Of a stretch of DNA of 64,000 bases, positions 1 through 8,662 are shown in pieces. The translations under genes and the position numbers were made by a program. Location of the stretch: positions 62,001 through 126,000 of the forward strand of contig NZ_JOII01000007.1 in the NCBI RefSeq assembly GCF_000719955.1, written 5' to 3'. Under the pieces are notes generated by a model. It saw only the letters and a program-made list of their open reading frames with translations, made no database searches and was not told the origin of the DNA. The stretch comes from Streptomyces albidoflavus. Its GTDB lineage: Bacteria > Actinomycetota > Actinomycetes > Streptomycetales > Streptomycetaceae. Within the stretch, counting starts at the first letter, position 1. Every line of letters begins with the position of its first letter.

Positions 1-1
1 C

Positions 2-826
2 GCGCTGGTGGAGGAGTACGGCGACCTGTACGCCGTCGCCGACGAGCTGCGCCCCGGCGCGCCCCGCCACGACTCCCTCCGTTACGCGGCCCGGATCGAG
101 GCGGGCCTGCGCGCCTTCCTCACCGAGGGCGGCTTCCGCGCCTTCACCACCAACTTCGAGGATCTGGGCGGGCTGCGGCAGCTGCCGGGCCTGGCCGTGC
201 AGCGGCTGATGGCCGACGGCTACGGCTTCGGCGGCGAGGGCGACTGGAAGACCTCGGTGCTGCTGCGCACCCTGAAGGTGATGGGCGACGGACTGCCCGG
301 CGGCACCTCCTTCATGGAGGACTACACGTACGACCTCACGCCCGGCCAGGAGGTGATCCTCGGGGCGCACATGCTGGAGGTCTGCCCCTCGCTGACCGGC
401 TCCCGCCCCTCCTGCGAGATCCATCCGCTGAGCATCGGCGGGCGGGAGGACCCGGTCCGGCTCGTCTTCGACGCCGATCCGGGCGCCGCCGTCGTCGTCG
501 GCCTCGCCGACCTCGGCGACCGGTTCCGGCTGGTCGCCAACGAGATCGACGTGGTCACCCCGCCCGAACCGCTGCCCGCCCTCCCGGTGGCCCGCGCGGT
601 CTGGCGCCCCGCCCCCGACCTGCGGACCTCCACCGAGGCGTGGCTGACGGCCGGCGCCCCGCACCACACCGTGCTGACCACCGCTCTGGGGACGGAGACT
701 CTCGACGACCTGGCCGAAATGCTCCGTACCGAGCTGGTCGTCATCGACGCCGACACCCGTATCCGCACGTTCGTCCGCGAACTGCGCTGGAACCAGGCGT
801 ACCACCGCCTGGCGCTGCCGCTGTGA
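2..826 (+). CDS. araA: L-arabinose isomerase, C-terminal part (5' end outside window)
   Basis: Converts L-arabinose to L-ribulose in the cytoplasm, the first step of arabinose catabolism. The frame is open from the window edge, so about 270 of the usual ~500 residues are visible. Recognisable AraA blocks are [32 protein letters not shown] and the AGAPHHTV block near the C-terminus; these carry the glutamates and histidines that bind the metal and catalyse in E. coli AraA. The stop overlaps the GTG of the next gene by 4 nt (GTGA), so araA and araD are translationally coupled. The true start lies upstream of base 1. Confidence 0.93.
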   Translation, partial: ALVEEYGDLYAVADELRPGAPRHDSLRYAARIEAGLRAFLTEGGFRAFTTNFEDLGGLRQLPGLAVQRLMADGYGFGGEGDWKTSVLLRTLKVMGDGLPGGTSFMEDYTYDLTPGQEVILGAHMLEVCPSLTGSRPSCEIHPLSIGGREDPVRLVFDADPGAAVVVGLADLGDRFRLVANEIDVVTPPEPLPALPVARAVWRPAPDLRTSTEAWLTAGAPHHTVLTTALGTETLDDLAEMLRTELVVIDADTRIRTFVRELRWNQAYHRLALPL

Positions 827-1542
827 CCGCCGCCGCGCGGGCCGCCCTGCGCCGCGAGGTGCTGGAGGCCAACCTGCGCATCCCCGCCACCGGCCTCGCC
901 ACCCTCACCTGGGGCAACGTCAGCGGCGTCGACCGCGAGGCCGGCGTCTTCGTCATCAAGCCCTCGGGCGTGCCGTACGAGCGGCTGACCGAGGACGACC
1001 TGGTCGTGGTGGCGTTGGACGACGGCCGGGTGGTCGAAGGCACCCTGCGCCCCTCCACCGACACCGAGACGCACCGCTGCCTCTACCGAGCCTTTCCGGC
1101 CATCGGCGGCGTCACCCACACCCACTCGACCCACGCCGTCGCCTTCGCCCAGGCCCGGCGCGCGATACCGGTACTCGGCACCACCCACGCCGACACCTTC
1201 GACGGCCCGGTCCCGGTCACCGAGGTCCTCACCCCCGAACAGTGCGCCCGGGACTACGAGTTCCACACCGGCCAGGTCGTGGTCGACCTGCTCGACGGCG
1301 ACGAGGCCCGCGCGGAGGCGGTCCCGGGCGCCCTCGTCGCCCACCACGGCCCGTTCACCTGGGGCGCCACGGCGACGGCCTCACTGGAACACGCGGTGAT
1401 CCTGGAGGCGGTCGCCGAAATGGCCCTCCACACCCTGGCCCTGGGCCGGGTGGAGCCGCCCCAGCACCTCCTCGACCGCCATTACACGCGCAAGCACGGG
1501 CCGGGGGCGTACTACGGGAACCCGGCGCCAGGCGCGGCCTGA
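823..1542 (+). CDS. araD: L-ribulose-5-phosphate 4-epimerase (class II aldolase fold)
   Basis: Epimerises L-ribulose-5-phosphate to D-xylulose-5-phosphate, feeding arabinose into the pentose phosphate pathway. The 239-residue product matches AraD length (E. coli 231). Visible motifs are TWGNVSG near the N-terminus, the zinc-binding HTHS pair around residues 98-101, and AHHGPFTWG, which holds the third metal histidine. I chose GTG at 823 because it overlaps the araA stop (GTGA) and gives the expected N-terminus. It is the last gene of the arabinose unit and is followed by a strong hairpin. A missing kinase (araB) would be expected upstream of the window. Confidence 0.93.
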   Translation: MTAAARAALRREVLEANLRIPATGLATLTWGNVSGVDREAGVFVIKPSGVPYERLTEDDLVVVALDDGRVVEGTLRPSTDTETHRCLYRAFPAIGGVTHTHSTHAVAFAQARRAIPVLGTTHADTFDGPVPVTEVLTPEQCARDYEFHTGQVVVDLLDGDEARAEAVPGALVAHHGPFTWGATATASLEHAVILEAVAEMALHTLALGRVEPPQHLLDRHYTRKHGPGAYYGNPAPGAA

Positions 1543-1561
1543 CACGTGACCTGGCACGCGT

Positions 1562-1596
1562 GAGGGGCGCCCCCGGACCTGCCGGGGGCGCCCCTC
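1562..1596. terminator. Perfect 15-bp hairpin, bidirectional terminator
   Basis: Arms GAGGGGCGCCCCCGG and CCGGGGGCGCCCCTC are perfectly complementary around a 5-nt loop. The hairpin sits in the 74-bp gap between the convergent ends of araD and the nucleotidase gene, so it probably serves both. Confidence 0.85.
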
Positions 1597-1616
1597 GTCG
1601 CGTTGTGGGCGTGGGC

Positions 1617-3446
1617 CTACTTCACGATCGTGATGCGGTCCGCCTTCGGCGGGTCGAGCGGGTTGTCGGCCGAGGTGGTGGCCGTCAGGTACTCGTTGAA
1701 GGCGGCCAGGTCGTCGGCGCCGACGAGCGGGTCGGTGCCCTCGCCGAGGGCCGCGAAGCCGTCGCCGCCGCCCGCGAGGAAGGAGTTCATCGCGACGCGG
1801 TAGGAGGCGGCCGGGTCGATCGGCTCGCCGTTCAGGCGGATGGTGTCGGCGACGACGCGGTCGGCGCCGGACTTGGTGTAGTCGAGGGTGTACGTGAGCC
1901 CCTCCGACACCTGGAGGATCTTCGGGGACGCCTCGTTACCCCCGCTGACCTGCTGCTTCAGCGCGGTGACCAGCTGCTCGCCGGTGAGCGTGACGAGGTT
2001 GACGGTGTTGCTGAACGGCTGGACGGTGAACGCCTCGCCGTAGGTGACCACCCCGTCGCCCTCGCTGCCGGACGCCTTGTAGACCAGGTCGGAGCGGATG
2101 CCGCCCGGGTTCATCAGCGCGAGGACCGCCGTGTCGTCCAGGGACTTGGCGTGGGCCAGCTGGGCGTCGGCGATCACGTCACCGAGCGGCGACTCGGGCG
2201 TGGTCGCGCCCCGGCCGGGCAGGTCGCCGGAGATGTGGCCGACGGGCTGGGCGGCGATCGGCGCGGCCAGCTCGTTCCAGTCGGAGATCAGCCGGGTGAT
2301 GTCCTTGGCCTTCGGCTGGGTCCGGGTGACGACGTGGTTGGCCGAGGAGACGCTGGTGCGGACGATGTCCTTGGTCTTCCGGTCGTAGGTCAGCGTCGTG
2401 TCGGTGTAGAGCTTGCCGAAGGACGAGGCCGAGGTGACCGTGCGCGGCTTGCCGGCCGGGTCCGGGATGGTGCAGACGTACGCCTCGTGGGTGTGGCCGG
2501 TGACCAGCGCGTCGACCTTCGGCGTGATGCCCTTGGCGATGTCGACGATCGGACCGGAGACGCCGTCCCCGGCACCGGAGGAGTCGCAGTCGTAGTTGTA
2601 CGACTTGGAGGCCGGGGCCCCGCCCTCGTGGATCAGCGCCACGATCGACTTGACGCCCTTGCGCTCCAGCTCCCGCGCGTACTTGTTGACCGTCTCGACC
2701 TCGTCGTGGAACTTCAGCCCCTTGACGCCCTCGGCCGAGACGATGTCCGGCGTGCCCTCCAGGGTGACGCCGATGAACCCGATCTTGACGCCGTTCTTCT
2801 TCCACACCGTGTACGGCTTGAGGATCGGCTTGCCGGTCTTCTCGTCCGTGACGTTGGCGGCGAGGTAGGGGAAGTCGGCGCCCTTGAACTTGCGGCCCTT
2901 GGTGTAGCAGCCGTCCTCGGGGTGGCAGCCGCCCTTCTGGAGGCGGTTCAGCTCGGCGCGGCCCTCGTCGAACTCGTGGTTGCCGACGCCCGCGACGTCG
3001 AGCTTCATCTTGTTGAGGGCCTCGATGGTCGGCTCGTCGTGGAAGAGCCCGGAGAGCAGCGGGCTCGCGCCGACCATGTCACCGGCGGCCGCCGTGACGC
3101 TGTACGGGTTGCCCTTGCGCGCGGTGCGCAGCGAGGTCGCCAGGTACTCGGCGCCGCCCGCGTCGATCGCCTTCGTCGTCCCGTCGTGCTGGTCCTCGGT
3201 GACCTGGCCGGAGGAGCCGGCCGGGGGTTCGAGGTTGCCGTGCAGGTCGTTGAAGGAGAGCAGCTGCACGTCGACGGTGCGGCCGTGGCCGTGGCCCGGC
3301 TTGCCGTGGTCGTGGCCGCCGCCGTGGCCGGGCTTCCCGTGGGCCCCGGCCGGCATCGCGGCGACCAGCGCGCCCACGGCGGCCAGCGAGACGGTACCGG
3401 TCACCAGGCGCCAGGTCCGGCGTCTCGTGCGGGGTGTGGCTGACAT
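1617..3446 (-). CDS. Secreted bifunctional metallophosphatase / 5'-nucleotidase
   Basis: Exported enzyme of the UshA/YfkN type that hydrolyses nucleotides or 2',3'-cyclic nucleotides, releasing phosphate and nucleoside outside the cell. It has 609 residues. An Arg-rich n-region and hydrophobic stretch (residues ~10-35) form a signal peptide, followed by a His/Gly-rich linker (HGKPGH repeats) that may bind metal. The metallophosphatase motifs are FNDLHGN, GDMVGASP, GNHEFDEG and GHTHEAY; the C-terminal half is the 5'-nucleotidase substrate domain (NPGGIRSD, VALNSFLAGGGDGF-like block). The ATG at 3446 has AGGGGG 7 nt upstream and begins the signal peptide. It is divergent from mshD. A phosphate-scavenging role fits the pst/ppk genes in this window; no PHO box was found before it. 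Confidence 0.9.
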   Translation of the reverse strand: MSATPRTRRRTWRLVTGTVSLAAVGALVAAMPAGAHGKPGHGGGHDHGKPGHGHGRTVDVQLLSFNDLHGNLEPPAGSSGQVTEDQHDGTTKAIDAGGAEYLATSLRTARKGNPYSVTAAAGDMVGASPLLSGLFHDEPTIEALNKMKLDVAGVGNHEFDEGRAELNRLQKGGCHPEDGCYTKGRKFKGADFPYLAANVTDEKTGKPILKPYTVWKKNGVKIGFIGVTLEGTPDIVSAEGVKGLKFHDEVETVNKYARELERKGVKSIVALIHEGGAPASKSYNYDCDSSGAGDGVSGPIVDIAKGITPKVDALVTGHTHEAYVCTIPDPAGKPRTVTSASSFGKLYTDTTLTYDRKTKDIVRTSVSSANHVVTRTQPKAKDITRLISDWNELAAPIAAQPVGHISGDLPGRGATTPESPLGDVIADAQLAHAKSLDDTAVLALMNPGGIRSDLVYKASGSEGDGVVTYGEAFTVQPFSNTVNLVTLTGEQLVTALKQQVSGGNEASPKILQVSEGLTYTLDYTKSGADRVVADTIRLNGEPIDPAASYRVAMNSFLAGGGDGFAALGEGTDPLVGADDLAAFNEYLTATTSADNPLDPPKADRITIVK

Positions 3447-3621
3447 GCGTCCCCCTGAGGGAGTGGTCTGGGATACGAGCCGCAGCCTAGAGTCAACGCG
3501 CGTAGCGCGACAGGGGGTTGCGGTTACGAGGAGGTTGCCGTCGTACGGCGCGCCACCCCGGGTGCCCGTTACGCCCCCGAATGCGGTGGCCCGGCGGCCC
3601 GCCCGCCGTACCCTCGGGACC

Positions 3622-4545
3622 ATGACCAGCGACGCCGCGGCCCCCGTGCCCTCCCGCCAGATCCACACCACCGACGAGCTCACCGAGGACCAGGCCGCCA
3701 CGGTCCTGACCCTGCTGGCCGACGCCGCCGCCGAGGACGGCCAGCAGGCCGTCTCCGAACAGGGCCGTCTCCAGCTGCGCGGCGGCCGCCGCGAGGGCGT
3801 ACGCCACCTCCTGCTCACCGCCGACGGCCAGCTCGCCGGCTACGCCCAGCTGGAGGGCGCCGACCCCGTCGAGCCCCCCGCCGGCGAGCTGGTCGTCCAT
3901 CCCGCGCACCGGGGCCGCGGCCACGGCCGGGCGCTGGGCACCGCCCTGCTGGAGGCGTCCGGCGGCTCGCTGCGGCTCTGGGCGCACGGCGGCCACCCGG
4001 CCGCCCGCCACCTGGCGACGGTGCTGGGGATGAGCCTCTTCCGCGAGCTGCGCCAGATGCGCCGCCCCCTCTCGGTCCCGCCGCTGCACGAGTCGGCGTA
4101 CCCGGAGGGCGTCACCGTCCGCACCTTCGTCCCCGGCGAGGACGACGCGGCCTGGCTCGCCGTCAACGCCGCCGCCTTCGCCCACCACCCCGAGCAGGGC
4201 TCGCTGACCCAGCGCGACCTGGACGCCCGCATGGCCGAACCGTGGTTCGACCCGAAGGGCTTCTTCCTCGCCGAGCGCGACGGCGTCCTGGCCGGCTTCC
4301 ACTGGACCAAGATCCACGCCGACGAGGGCCTCGGCGAGGTCTACGTCGTCGGCGTCGCCCCGAACGCCCAGGGCTCCGGCCTCGGCAAGGCCCTCACCAC
4401 CACCGGCCTCGCCCACCTCGCCGCCCAGGGCCTCCCCACCGCCATGCTCTACGTCGACGCCGACAACGAGGCAGCCGTCAGCGTCTACGAGCGGCTCGGC
4501 TTCACCACGTACGAGACGGACCTGATGTACCGCACGGAGGGGTGA
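3622..4545 (+). CDS. mshD: Mycothiol synthase, tandem GNAT acetyltransferase
   Basis: Catalyses the last step of mycothiol synthesis, acetylation of Cys-GlcN-Ins by acetyl-CoA. The 307 residues form two GNAT domains. The N-terminal one has the motif VVHPAHRGRGHGRALG (around residues 93-108) and the C-terminal one has VGVAPNAQGSGLGKAL followed by LYVDADNEAAVSVYERLGF, the typical MshD ending. Length matches the family (~300). Start ATG 3622 was chosen because the conserved N-terminus (HTTDELT...) begins soon after it; a long upstream in-frame extension overlaps the nucleotidase on the other strand and is unlikely. The gene is single and followed by a hairpin. Confidence 0.93.
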   Translation: MTSDAAAPVPSRQIHTTDELTEDQAATVLTLLADAAAEDGQQAVSEQGRLQLRGGRREGVRHLLLTADGQLAGYAQLEGADPVEPPAGELVVHPAHRGRGHGRALGTALLEASGGSLRLWAHGGHPAARHLATVLGMSLFRELRQMRRPLSVPPLHESAYPEGVTVRTFVPGEDDAAWLAVNAAAFAHHPEQGSLTQRDLDARMAEPWFDPKGFFLAERDGVLAGFHWTKIHADEGLGEVYVVGVAPNAQGSGLGKALTTTGLAHLAAQGLPTAMLYVDADNEAAVSVYERLGFTTYETDLMYRTEG

Positions 4546-4560
4546 CCTCGCAGGCTTCCG

Positions 4561-4607
4561 GAAAAGCCCCGCCGTCGCCCCTCCGCCGGGCGGCGGCGGG
4601 GCTTCTC
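4561..4607. terminator. Hairpin terminator between mshD and tetR
   Basis: Arms GAAAAGCCCCGCCG (4561-4574) and CGGCGGGGCTTCTC (4594-4607) pair with one mismatch. It lies between convergent genes and could act in both directions. Confidence 0.75.
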
Positions 4608-4627
4608 GCTGGAGAGCCGGGGGCCGC

Positions 4628-5230
4628 TCAACGCTGTGGACGCGCCCGTGGATCGGGCCCGCCCTCCCTCATGCGCAGGATCAGGCCGACCACGTCCGTC
4701 GAACGGGTGCCGGGAGCCAGGACCTCCTGGAGGAGGAGGCCGCGGATCGCGGCGACGGTGACGGTGGCCACGTCCCGCGCTTCCCGCGCGTCCAGCCCCT
4801 CGCGTTCCGCGAGCGAGGACAGCATCACGGTCAGGTCGTCGAGCGACTCCACGAACTCACGGAAGTCCTCCGGGCCGTACGCGGCCAGTCCGGCGACGTA
4901 GAAGAAGCCGCGCACCCGCGACAACTGCTCCGGTCTCGCGTAGGTACGCCAGATCGCCGCGACGAAATCCTCGAAGGTGCCCTGCTGGGCGGCCTCCAGA
5001 AGTTCCTCGTTGTCCCGGGACCGCTGCGCCTGGAGCACGGCGGCCAGCACGCCCGGCAGCGACCCGAAGTGGTAGCGCAGGAGGGCGTGACTGGTGTCGG
5101 CCCGGGTGGCGATCTCACGGAGCGACATCTCCGGCGGGGGCAGGGCCTCGCCGAAGGCGTCGAGAAGCCGTGCCAGGAGTCGCTCGCGCGCGCTGCCCTT
5201 GCGTTCGGAGGTTGACAGGACCACTCCCAC
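4628..5230 (-). CDS. TetR-family transcriptional regulator
   Basis: A 200-residue regulator with an N-terminal TetR helix-turn-helix: the segment MSLREIATRADTSHALLRYH at about residues 39-58 is the DNA-binding core, followed by a variable ligand domain. It starts with GTG, with a second GTG two codons later also possible. It is divergent from the esterase gene at 5489, which is its most likely target. The 258-bp divergent region holds an AT-rich partial palindrome at 5233-5249. No ligand can be inferred. Confidence 0.88.
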   Translation of the reverse strand: MGVVLSTSERKGSARERLLARLLDAFGEALPPPEMSLREIATRADTSHALLRYHFGSLPGVLAAVLQAQRSRDNEELLEAAQQGTFEDFVAAIWRTYARPEQLSRVRGFFYVAGLAAYGPEDFREFVESLDDLTVMLSSLAEREGLDAREARDVATVTVAAIRGLLLQEVLAPGTRSTDVVGLILRMREGGPDPRARPQR

Positions 5231-5232
5231 AG

Positions 5233-5249
5233 TTTATCCATTGGAAAAG
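5233..5249. promoter_or_regulatory. Candidate TetR operator (partial palindrome)
   Basis: TTTATCCA and TGGAAAAG flank one T and match as an inverted repeat at 6 of 8 positions. The site lies directly before the tetR start in an AT-rich island unlike its surroundings. The rest of the 258-bp divergent region shows no clear feature. Confidence 0.35.
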
Positions 5250-5488
5250 AATATGCCGGCGATTCCGTGTTGCTCCGCTCATGGTCGCAGTCGGCTCGCG
5301 CCCTCGGAGGATCGCTCATGGGACCTGCACGGGGGATCGGCGTGACGATCACCGACGGGTCGGCGCGCGATCCCACGGGCTCGCCTCCCCGCCGTGGCGC
5401 CAGCCGCTCCGTCACTCCCCGGCGCCCCCCTCGGACCCACCCTCGCCACCCTCGTGATCAAGGCTGGCCGAATCGTGAAGGACCTCAG

Positions 5489-6343
5489 ATGAGCACCATG
5501 TGGCAGGGCTGCCTCGCCCACACCGACTACTTCGAGATGCGCTCCGGCGGAGGGCACGACTACGGCATCTGGGTCACCACGCCCCCGGGCTACGATCCCG
5601 CCGTGTCGCAGGCGCCTGTCGTGTACGTGCTCGACGGCAACTGGGCCGTGGGCCTGACCGCCCCCCTCATCGTCACGCAACTGGACCCCATGCAGTCGAT
5701 CCGGCCCTACATCCAGGTCAGCGTGGGATACGCGGGCAAGGAGGCCGAGCACTGGGAGCGGCTGCGCAACCGGGACCTCGTACCCCCCGGCGAGCCCATC
5801 GCGAAGGAGTACGTCGACGCCGTGGAGATGAGTGTCGAGAGGGGCACGACCACGCGCGACCAGGCCGACGCCTACCTCGCCGAACTGAGCGACAGCCGCG
5901 GGGACATGTTCCTCGACTTCCTCACCGACGACCTTCACCCGCGGATCGCACGCGACTGGGGCGCGGCCCCGAGCGGGCACGGCCTCTTCGGCTACTCGTA
6001 CGGAGGGCTCTTCAGCCTCTACGCCTGGCTCACCCGGAGCACCTTCTTCGAGAGCGTCGGCGCGGGCAGCCCCGGCATCGTGGACGCGTCGAGCCAGGTC
6101 TTCGCCCGCCTCCGGGCCATGGGTGACGCCCTGCCCGCCACCCGGCTTCACGTGACCTTCAACGAGCGGGAGCTTCTGGGAGACATCGCGGTCTACCAGA
6201 ATCTCGCGAAGAACGCGGCCACGTTCCTTCACTGCCTCATCGCCCGGGGCGGGCCCGTCACCAGCGCGCTCATGCACGAGACGCATGTGACCGGACTACA
6301 GGCGTCGTTCCTCAGCTACCTCAGGACCTGCCGAGCCCAGTAG
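5489..6343 (+). CDS. Putative esterase, alpha/beta hydrolase (Fes/EsteraseD-like)
   Basis: A 284-residue cytoplasmic hydrolase of the putative esterase family (PF00756-like), which includes esterase D and enterobactin esterases. The N-terminal part has VVYVLDGNWAV, typical of the family's oxyanion side. The nucleophile elbow is GYSYGG (Ser at about residue 173), and a late histidine (ETHVTG, about residue 269) can complete the triad. ATG 5489 is preceded by GAAGGA. An in-frame extension upstream lacks family similarity. The divergent TetR gene is the likely regulator. The substrate is unknown. Confidence 0.82.
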   Translation: MSTMWQGCLAHTDYFEMRSGGGHDYGIWVTTPPGYDPAVSQAPVVYVLDGNWAVGLTAPLIVTQLDPMQSIRPYIQVSVGYAGKEAEHWERLRNRDLVPPGEPIAKEYVDAVEMSVERGTTTRDQADAYLAELSDSRGDMFLDFLTDDLHPRIARDWGAAPSGHGLFGYSYGGLFSLYAWLTRSTFFESVGAGSPGIVDASSQVFARLRAMGDALPATRLHVTFNERELLGDIAVYQNLAKNAATFLHCLIARGGPVTSALMHETHVTGLQASFLSYLRTCRAQ

Positions 6344-6500
6344 GGCACCCTCGCGTGCGCCACTTCCCCGGTGGCAGGCGCGGGGTGCGCGAGGCCTGCG
6401 ACGCCTCCCCTTCAGCGTGCCCGGTTCCGACGGCCCCGGGCGCTGAAACCCCGCCGCTCTCCGGGCCACCCAAGACCGGACAGAGCTACTCCGCACGACG

Positions 6501-6719
6501 TCAGCCGCACTCCTTGGCGAACGCCACCAGCCCGGCGAAGCCCGCGGGGGTGAGCGTCAGGTACGGGGCGTGCGGGGTCTTACTGTCACGCACCAGGACT
6601 TCGCCGGTGAGGGCGGCGTGCGCCGGGGCCCACTCGACGCACTCGCCAGCGTTACTCATGCTGTAGCTGGAACTTGTCCAGTCGCCCTCTGCGAAGGATG
6701 AAGTGTTCACGAATAGCAT
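6501..6719 (-). CDS. DUF397 protein, Scr1-partner (locus 1)
   Basis: A 72-residue protein with the DUF397 pattern: a Ser/Tyr-rich start (SSYSMSNAGECVEWA), a central VRDSK block, and an FAGLVAFAKE ending. DUF397 proteins are nearly always encoded beside Scr1/WhiJ-type regulators in Streptomyces and are thought to modulate them. The start overlaps the end of the regulator gene by 13 nt, so the two are co-translated. This is the best preserved of the three DUF397 genes in the window, together with the one at 49859. Confidence 0.88.
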   Translation of the reverse strand: MLFVNTSSFAEGDWTSSSYSMSNAGECVEWAPAHAALTGEVLVRDSKTPHAPYLTLTPAGFAGLVAFAKECG

Positions 6720-7540
6720 TCCTTGAGAACGGAGTTGATCAACTCTGCTGATTCTTCCAGCGGCATGGCCAACGCTCTGAGCAGATCATAGGCGTCCTCG
6801 GCGTCAGCCACCTCGTCCTGCTCCGCCAGCACGTACCCACGCGGGAATCCGTCCACATGGACAACATCTGCGCCTTCTTCGAAAGACATCAGGACGAATG
6901 GTGCGGCACCAACAGGACCTCGATACCGCCCCTCATCGCGAATGATCTGCACCCGGTGAGTGGAAGTCTCGGCAATTGGCAACAAGCGTAGGAGTTGCTC
7001 CCGCATAATCTCCTCGCTACCCACCACGTTACGAAGCACGCGCTCGTGCAGTACAAGCCATAGGCCAGTAGGTTCCTCGCGCTGCAAAATCTGCTGCCGC
7101 TCAAGTCGCGCGGTGACAAGGTCCTCCAGACCCTTGGGGCGGCCCTCCTTGAGGATGGCGGTCGCGTAGCTCCGGGTCTGCACGATCCCCGGAGCTACCA
7201 CGGGGTTGAACATGCGCAGCCCGGTGGCCTTCTTTTCCAGCGCCACGTACGGCCAGAACCACGGCGGATAGGCATACCTGAGCGCGAGCCGCCACAGGCG
7301 CATGAACCTTCCGTTCCCGTGCGGGAACACCTGGTCGCACCCTTCGGCGAACTCCCGCTGCGGGACCCGGTCGCCTCGTTCGATCTTGGCGACCAGTGAC
7401 TCCCCGCAGGCGACCGCCCTGCCCAGCTCGACGCGGGACATGTTCATCCGCGTGCGTTCGAGCATGACCTCGTTGCCGAAGTTCCGGAGCGGGGACAGAC
7501 CCGGGTCCGTCGCGTCGTCGGGAGATAGTTCGACAGTCAT
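6707..7540 (-). CDS. Scr1/WhiJ-type helix-turn-helix regulator (locus 1)
   Basis: A 277-residue regulator. An XRE-type helix-turn-helix occupies about residues 20-65 (MNMSRVELGRAVACGESLVA, KIERGDRVPQ) and the DUF5753 domain fills the rest (VAPGIVQTRSYA, ILQRE, LHERVLRNVVGSEEIMREQL, VHVDGFPRGYVL). ATG 7540 has GGGGG 6 nt upstream; an in-frame GTG 18 nt earlier has poorer context. It is co-transcribed with the DUF397 gene and divergent from four small genes starting at 7678. Regulators of this kind control development and antibiotic production in S. coelicolor; the target here is probably the adjacent cassette, which is inference. Confidence 0.9.
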   Translation of the reverse strand: MTVELSPDDATDPGLSPLRNFGNEVMLERTRMNMSRVELGRAVACGESLVAKIERGDRVPQREFAEGCDQVFPHGNGRFMRLWRLALRYAYPPWFWPYVALEKKATGLRMFNPVVAPGIVQTRSYATAILKEGRPKGLEDLVTARLERQQILQREEPTGLWLVLHERVLRNVVGSEEIMREQLLRLLPIAETSTHRVQIIRDEGRYRGPVGAAPFVLMSFEEGADVVHVDGFPRGYVLAEQDEVADAEDAYDLLRALAMPLEESAELINSVLKECYS

Positions 7541-7645
7541 AAGAACCCCCTCGAACACCGGGACAGTTGGGCCTGTCCGAGCCGACTGCCTGTTCAGCGT
7601 ACCTATGTCGCGGTGACGCTGTGTTCACTATCACTCACAGCCGGG

Positions 7646-7656
7646 TGACCCAGTGA
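7646..7656. promoter_or_regulatory. Shared Scr1-locus motif, copy 1
   Basis: TGACCCAGTGA lies 22 nt before the small gene at 7678. Its core ACCCAGTG recurs in the divergent regions of both other Scr1 loci in this window (33092 and 50974). It also contains the direct repeat GTGAC-CCA-GTGAC. Candidate operator. Confidence 0.5.
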
Positions 7657-7677
7657 CACCGCGAAGGAATCAACGGC

Positions 7678-7851
7678 ATGACTCACGAACAGCAGCAGGT
7701 TCAGCCTGACCCCTGCCTCCCCTGCCAGGAACTCGCCCTCGCCGGGGCTGTCGCCAACGCCGAGTACGACTGGAGCAGGGCGACCGACTGCCGGGTGCTG
7801 ATGAAGCGGCACCGGGAGTCGGGGGAATGCGCGGCGGGGCAGCCGGCGTGA
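7678..7851 (+). CDS. Small Cys-containing protein of the Scr1 locus 1
   Basis: A 57-residue protein with ATG at 7678 preceded by GAAGGAA. It contains CLPCQ near the N-terminus, then EYDWSRATDCRVLMKRH and a final Cys. Short proteins with a CxxC pair followed by a D-x-S-x-x-T-D-C/A-R-V motif are common beside Scr1 regulators in Streptomyces and have no known function. Its stop overlaps the next start (GTGA). Zinc binding is possible. Confidence 0.78.
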   Translation: MTHEQQQVQPDPCLPCQELALAGAVANAEYDWSRATDCRVLMKRHRESGECAAGQPA

Positions 7852-8039
7852 GGGGGGCCGAGCCCGAGGGCGGCGAGGCGGAGTTCAACCCGTTGCTGTT
7901 TCCGCCGTGCGCCTGTCCACGTCACCGGGGCGCCGAGGGTGAGGCCGGGGAGGGCGAGGAGTCGGCGGTGCTGCGGCAGTTGCGGGCGCGGGTGGCTGAG
8001 GAGAACGGGGCGCGGCGGTGGGTTCGGGGGCAGGGGTGA
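7848..8039 (+). CDS. Small hypothetical protein, translationally coupled
   Basis: GTG at 7848 overlaps the previous stop by 4 nt and gives 63 residues with FNPLLFPPCACPRHRG followed by an acidic and then basic helical tail. The start was chosen for the GTGA overlap; an in-frame start at 7827 is also open. The stop again overlaps the next start by 4 nt. I do not recognise a family. The CxCP-H cluster could bind metal. Confidence 0.65.
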   Translation: MRGAEPEGGEAEFNPLLFPPCACPRHRGAEGEAGEGEESAVLRQLRARVAEENGARRWVRGQG

Positions 8040-8410
8040 CGGCGGGGGCCGTGGAGTACCTGGCCGAGACGTACGGGGGCGACGCCCGGTCGAGCGTGTT
8101 CCTGGGCGGGATCATCACCCCGACCCGTCGGCTCGCGCTCCGCTGGCTTCGGGGGCAGGCCCGGCGGATCGCCGACGCGCTCGACCCGTACCCGTACGTC
8201 CGGTGGGCCCCGCCCGGCGCCCTCCGGCGGGTGCCCGCCGCCGACCGGGACGCACCGGGCGCCCTGCGCGGGTGGCAGGCGTCCACGGAGTGCCAGGACG
8301 CGGCCTTGCACGCCCTGGCCGCCGGCGGACCGTTCGCCTTCCTCACCCACGACGCGACGTGCTGGTACCGGCTCACCGTCCACCCGTTGCCCGGCCCGGT
8401 CACGCCATGA
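8036..8410 (+). CDS. Conserved Streptomyces hypothetical protein
   Basis: A 124-residue protein starting at GTG 8036 (GTGA overlap with the gene before). It begins VEYLAETYGGDARSSVFLGG and contains GIITPTRRLALRWL, a pattern I recall from small proteins near Scr1 regulators. No catalytic motif or membrane segment is visible. It is the third of four overlapping or closely spaced genes facing away from the regulator. Confidence 0.68.
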   Translation: MTAGAVEYLAETYGGDARSSVFLGGIITPTRRLALRWLRGQARRIADALDPYPYVRWAPPGALRRVPAADRDAPGALRGWQASTECQDAALHALAAGGPFAFLTHDATCWYRLTVHPLPGPVTP

Positions 8411-8460
8411 CAGCGGTTCTCCCGGCCCTCCTTCCCCTCCCGTCCCCGAGGAGCGAACCC

Positions 8461-8637
8461 GTGCAGATCGACCCCGCCGACTCCGACCACCAGGACGCGC
8501 CCCCGGACCAGCCCGAGCCCGGGCGGGAGCCGGACCGGGCCGACCACCGTCGGCCCGGCTCTCCCCCGCCCGGCTACGTCTGCTGCCCGATGCTCGGGTG
8601 CGGGCGGCTGCACGAGTTGCCCCCGGACTTCTGGTGA
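8461..8637 (+). CDS. Small Cys-rich tail protein of the cassette
   Basis: GTG at 8461 follows GAGGAGCGAACCC, a good ribosome-binding site, and gives 58 residues: a Pro/Asp-rich disordered first half and a C-terminal GYVCCPMLGCGRLHELP. The CC-x4-C spacing with a nearby His suggests metal or thiol chemistry. An alternative ATG at 8407 overlaps the preceding stop (ATGA) and would add 18 residues. Function unknown. Confidence 0.6.
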   Translation: MQIDPADSDHQDAPPDQPEPGREPDRADHRRPGSPPPGYVCCPMLGCGRLHELPPDFW

Positions 8638-8662
8638 GCGGCGCCGGTACCGACGCCCCAGG

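Noticed and set aside
1242..3443. A 733-codon open frame antisense to the 5'-nucleotidase
   Set aside because: High-GC DNA leaves long open frames opposite real genes. Its product is low-complexity (GDRRGD, LVEL repeats) with no family motif, while the opposite strand encodes clear metallophosphatase motifs.
5267..5488. N-terminal extension of the esterase gene
   Set aside because: The upstream in-frame codons show no esterase similarity and run through the divergent promoter; ATG 5489 has a ribosome-binding site.
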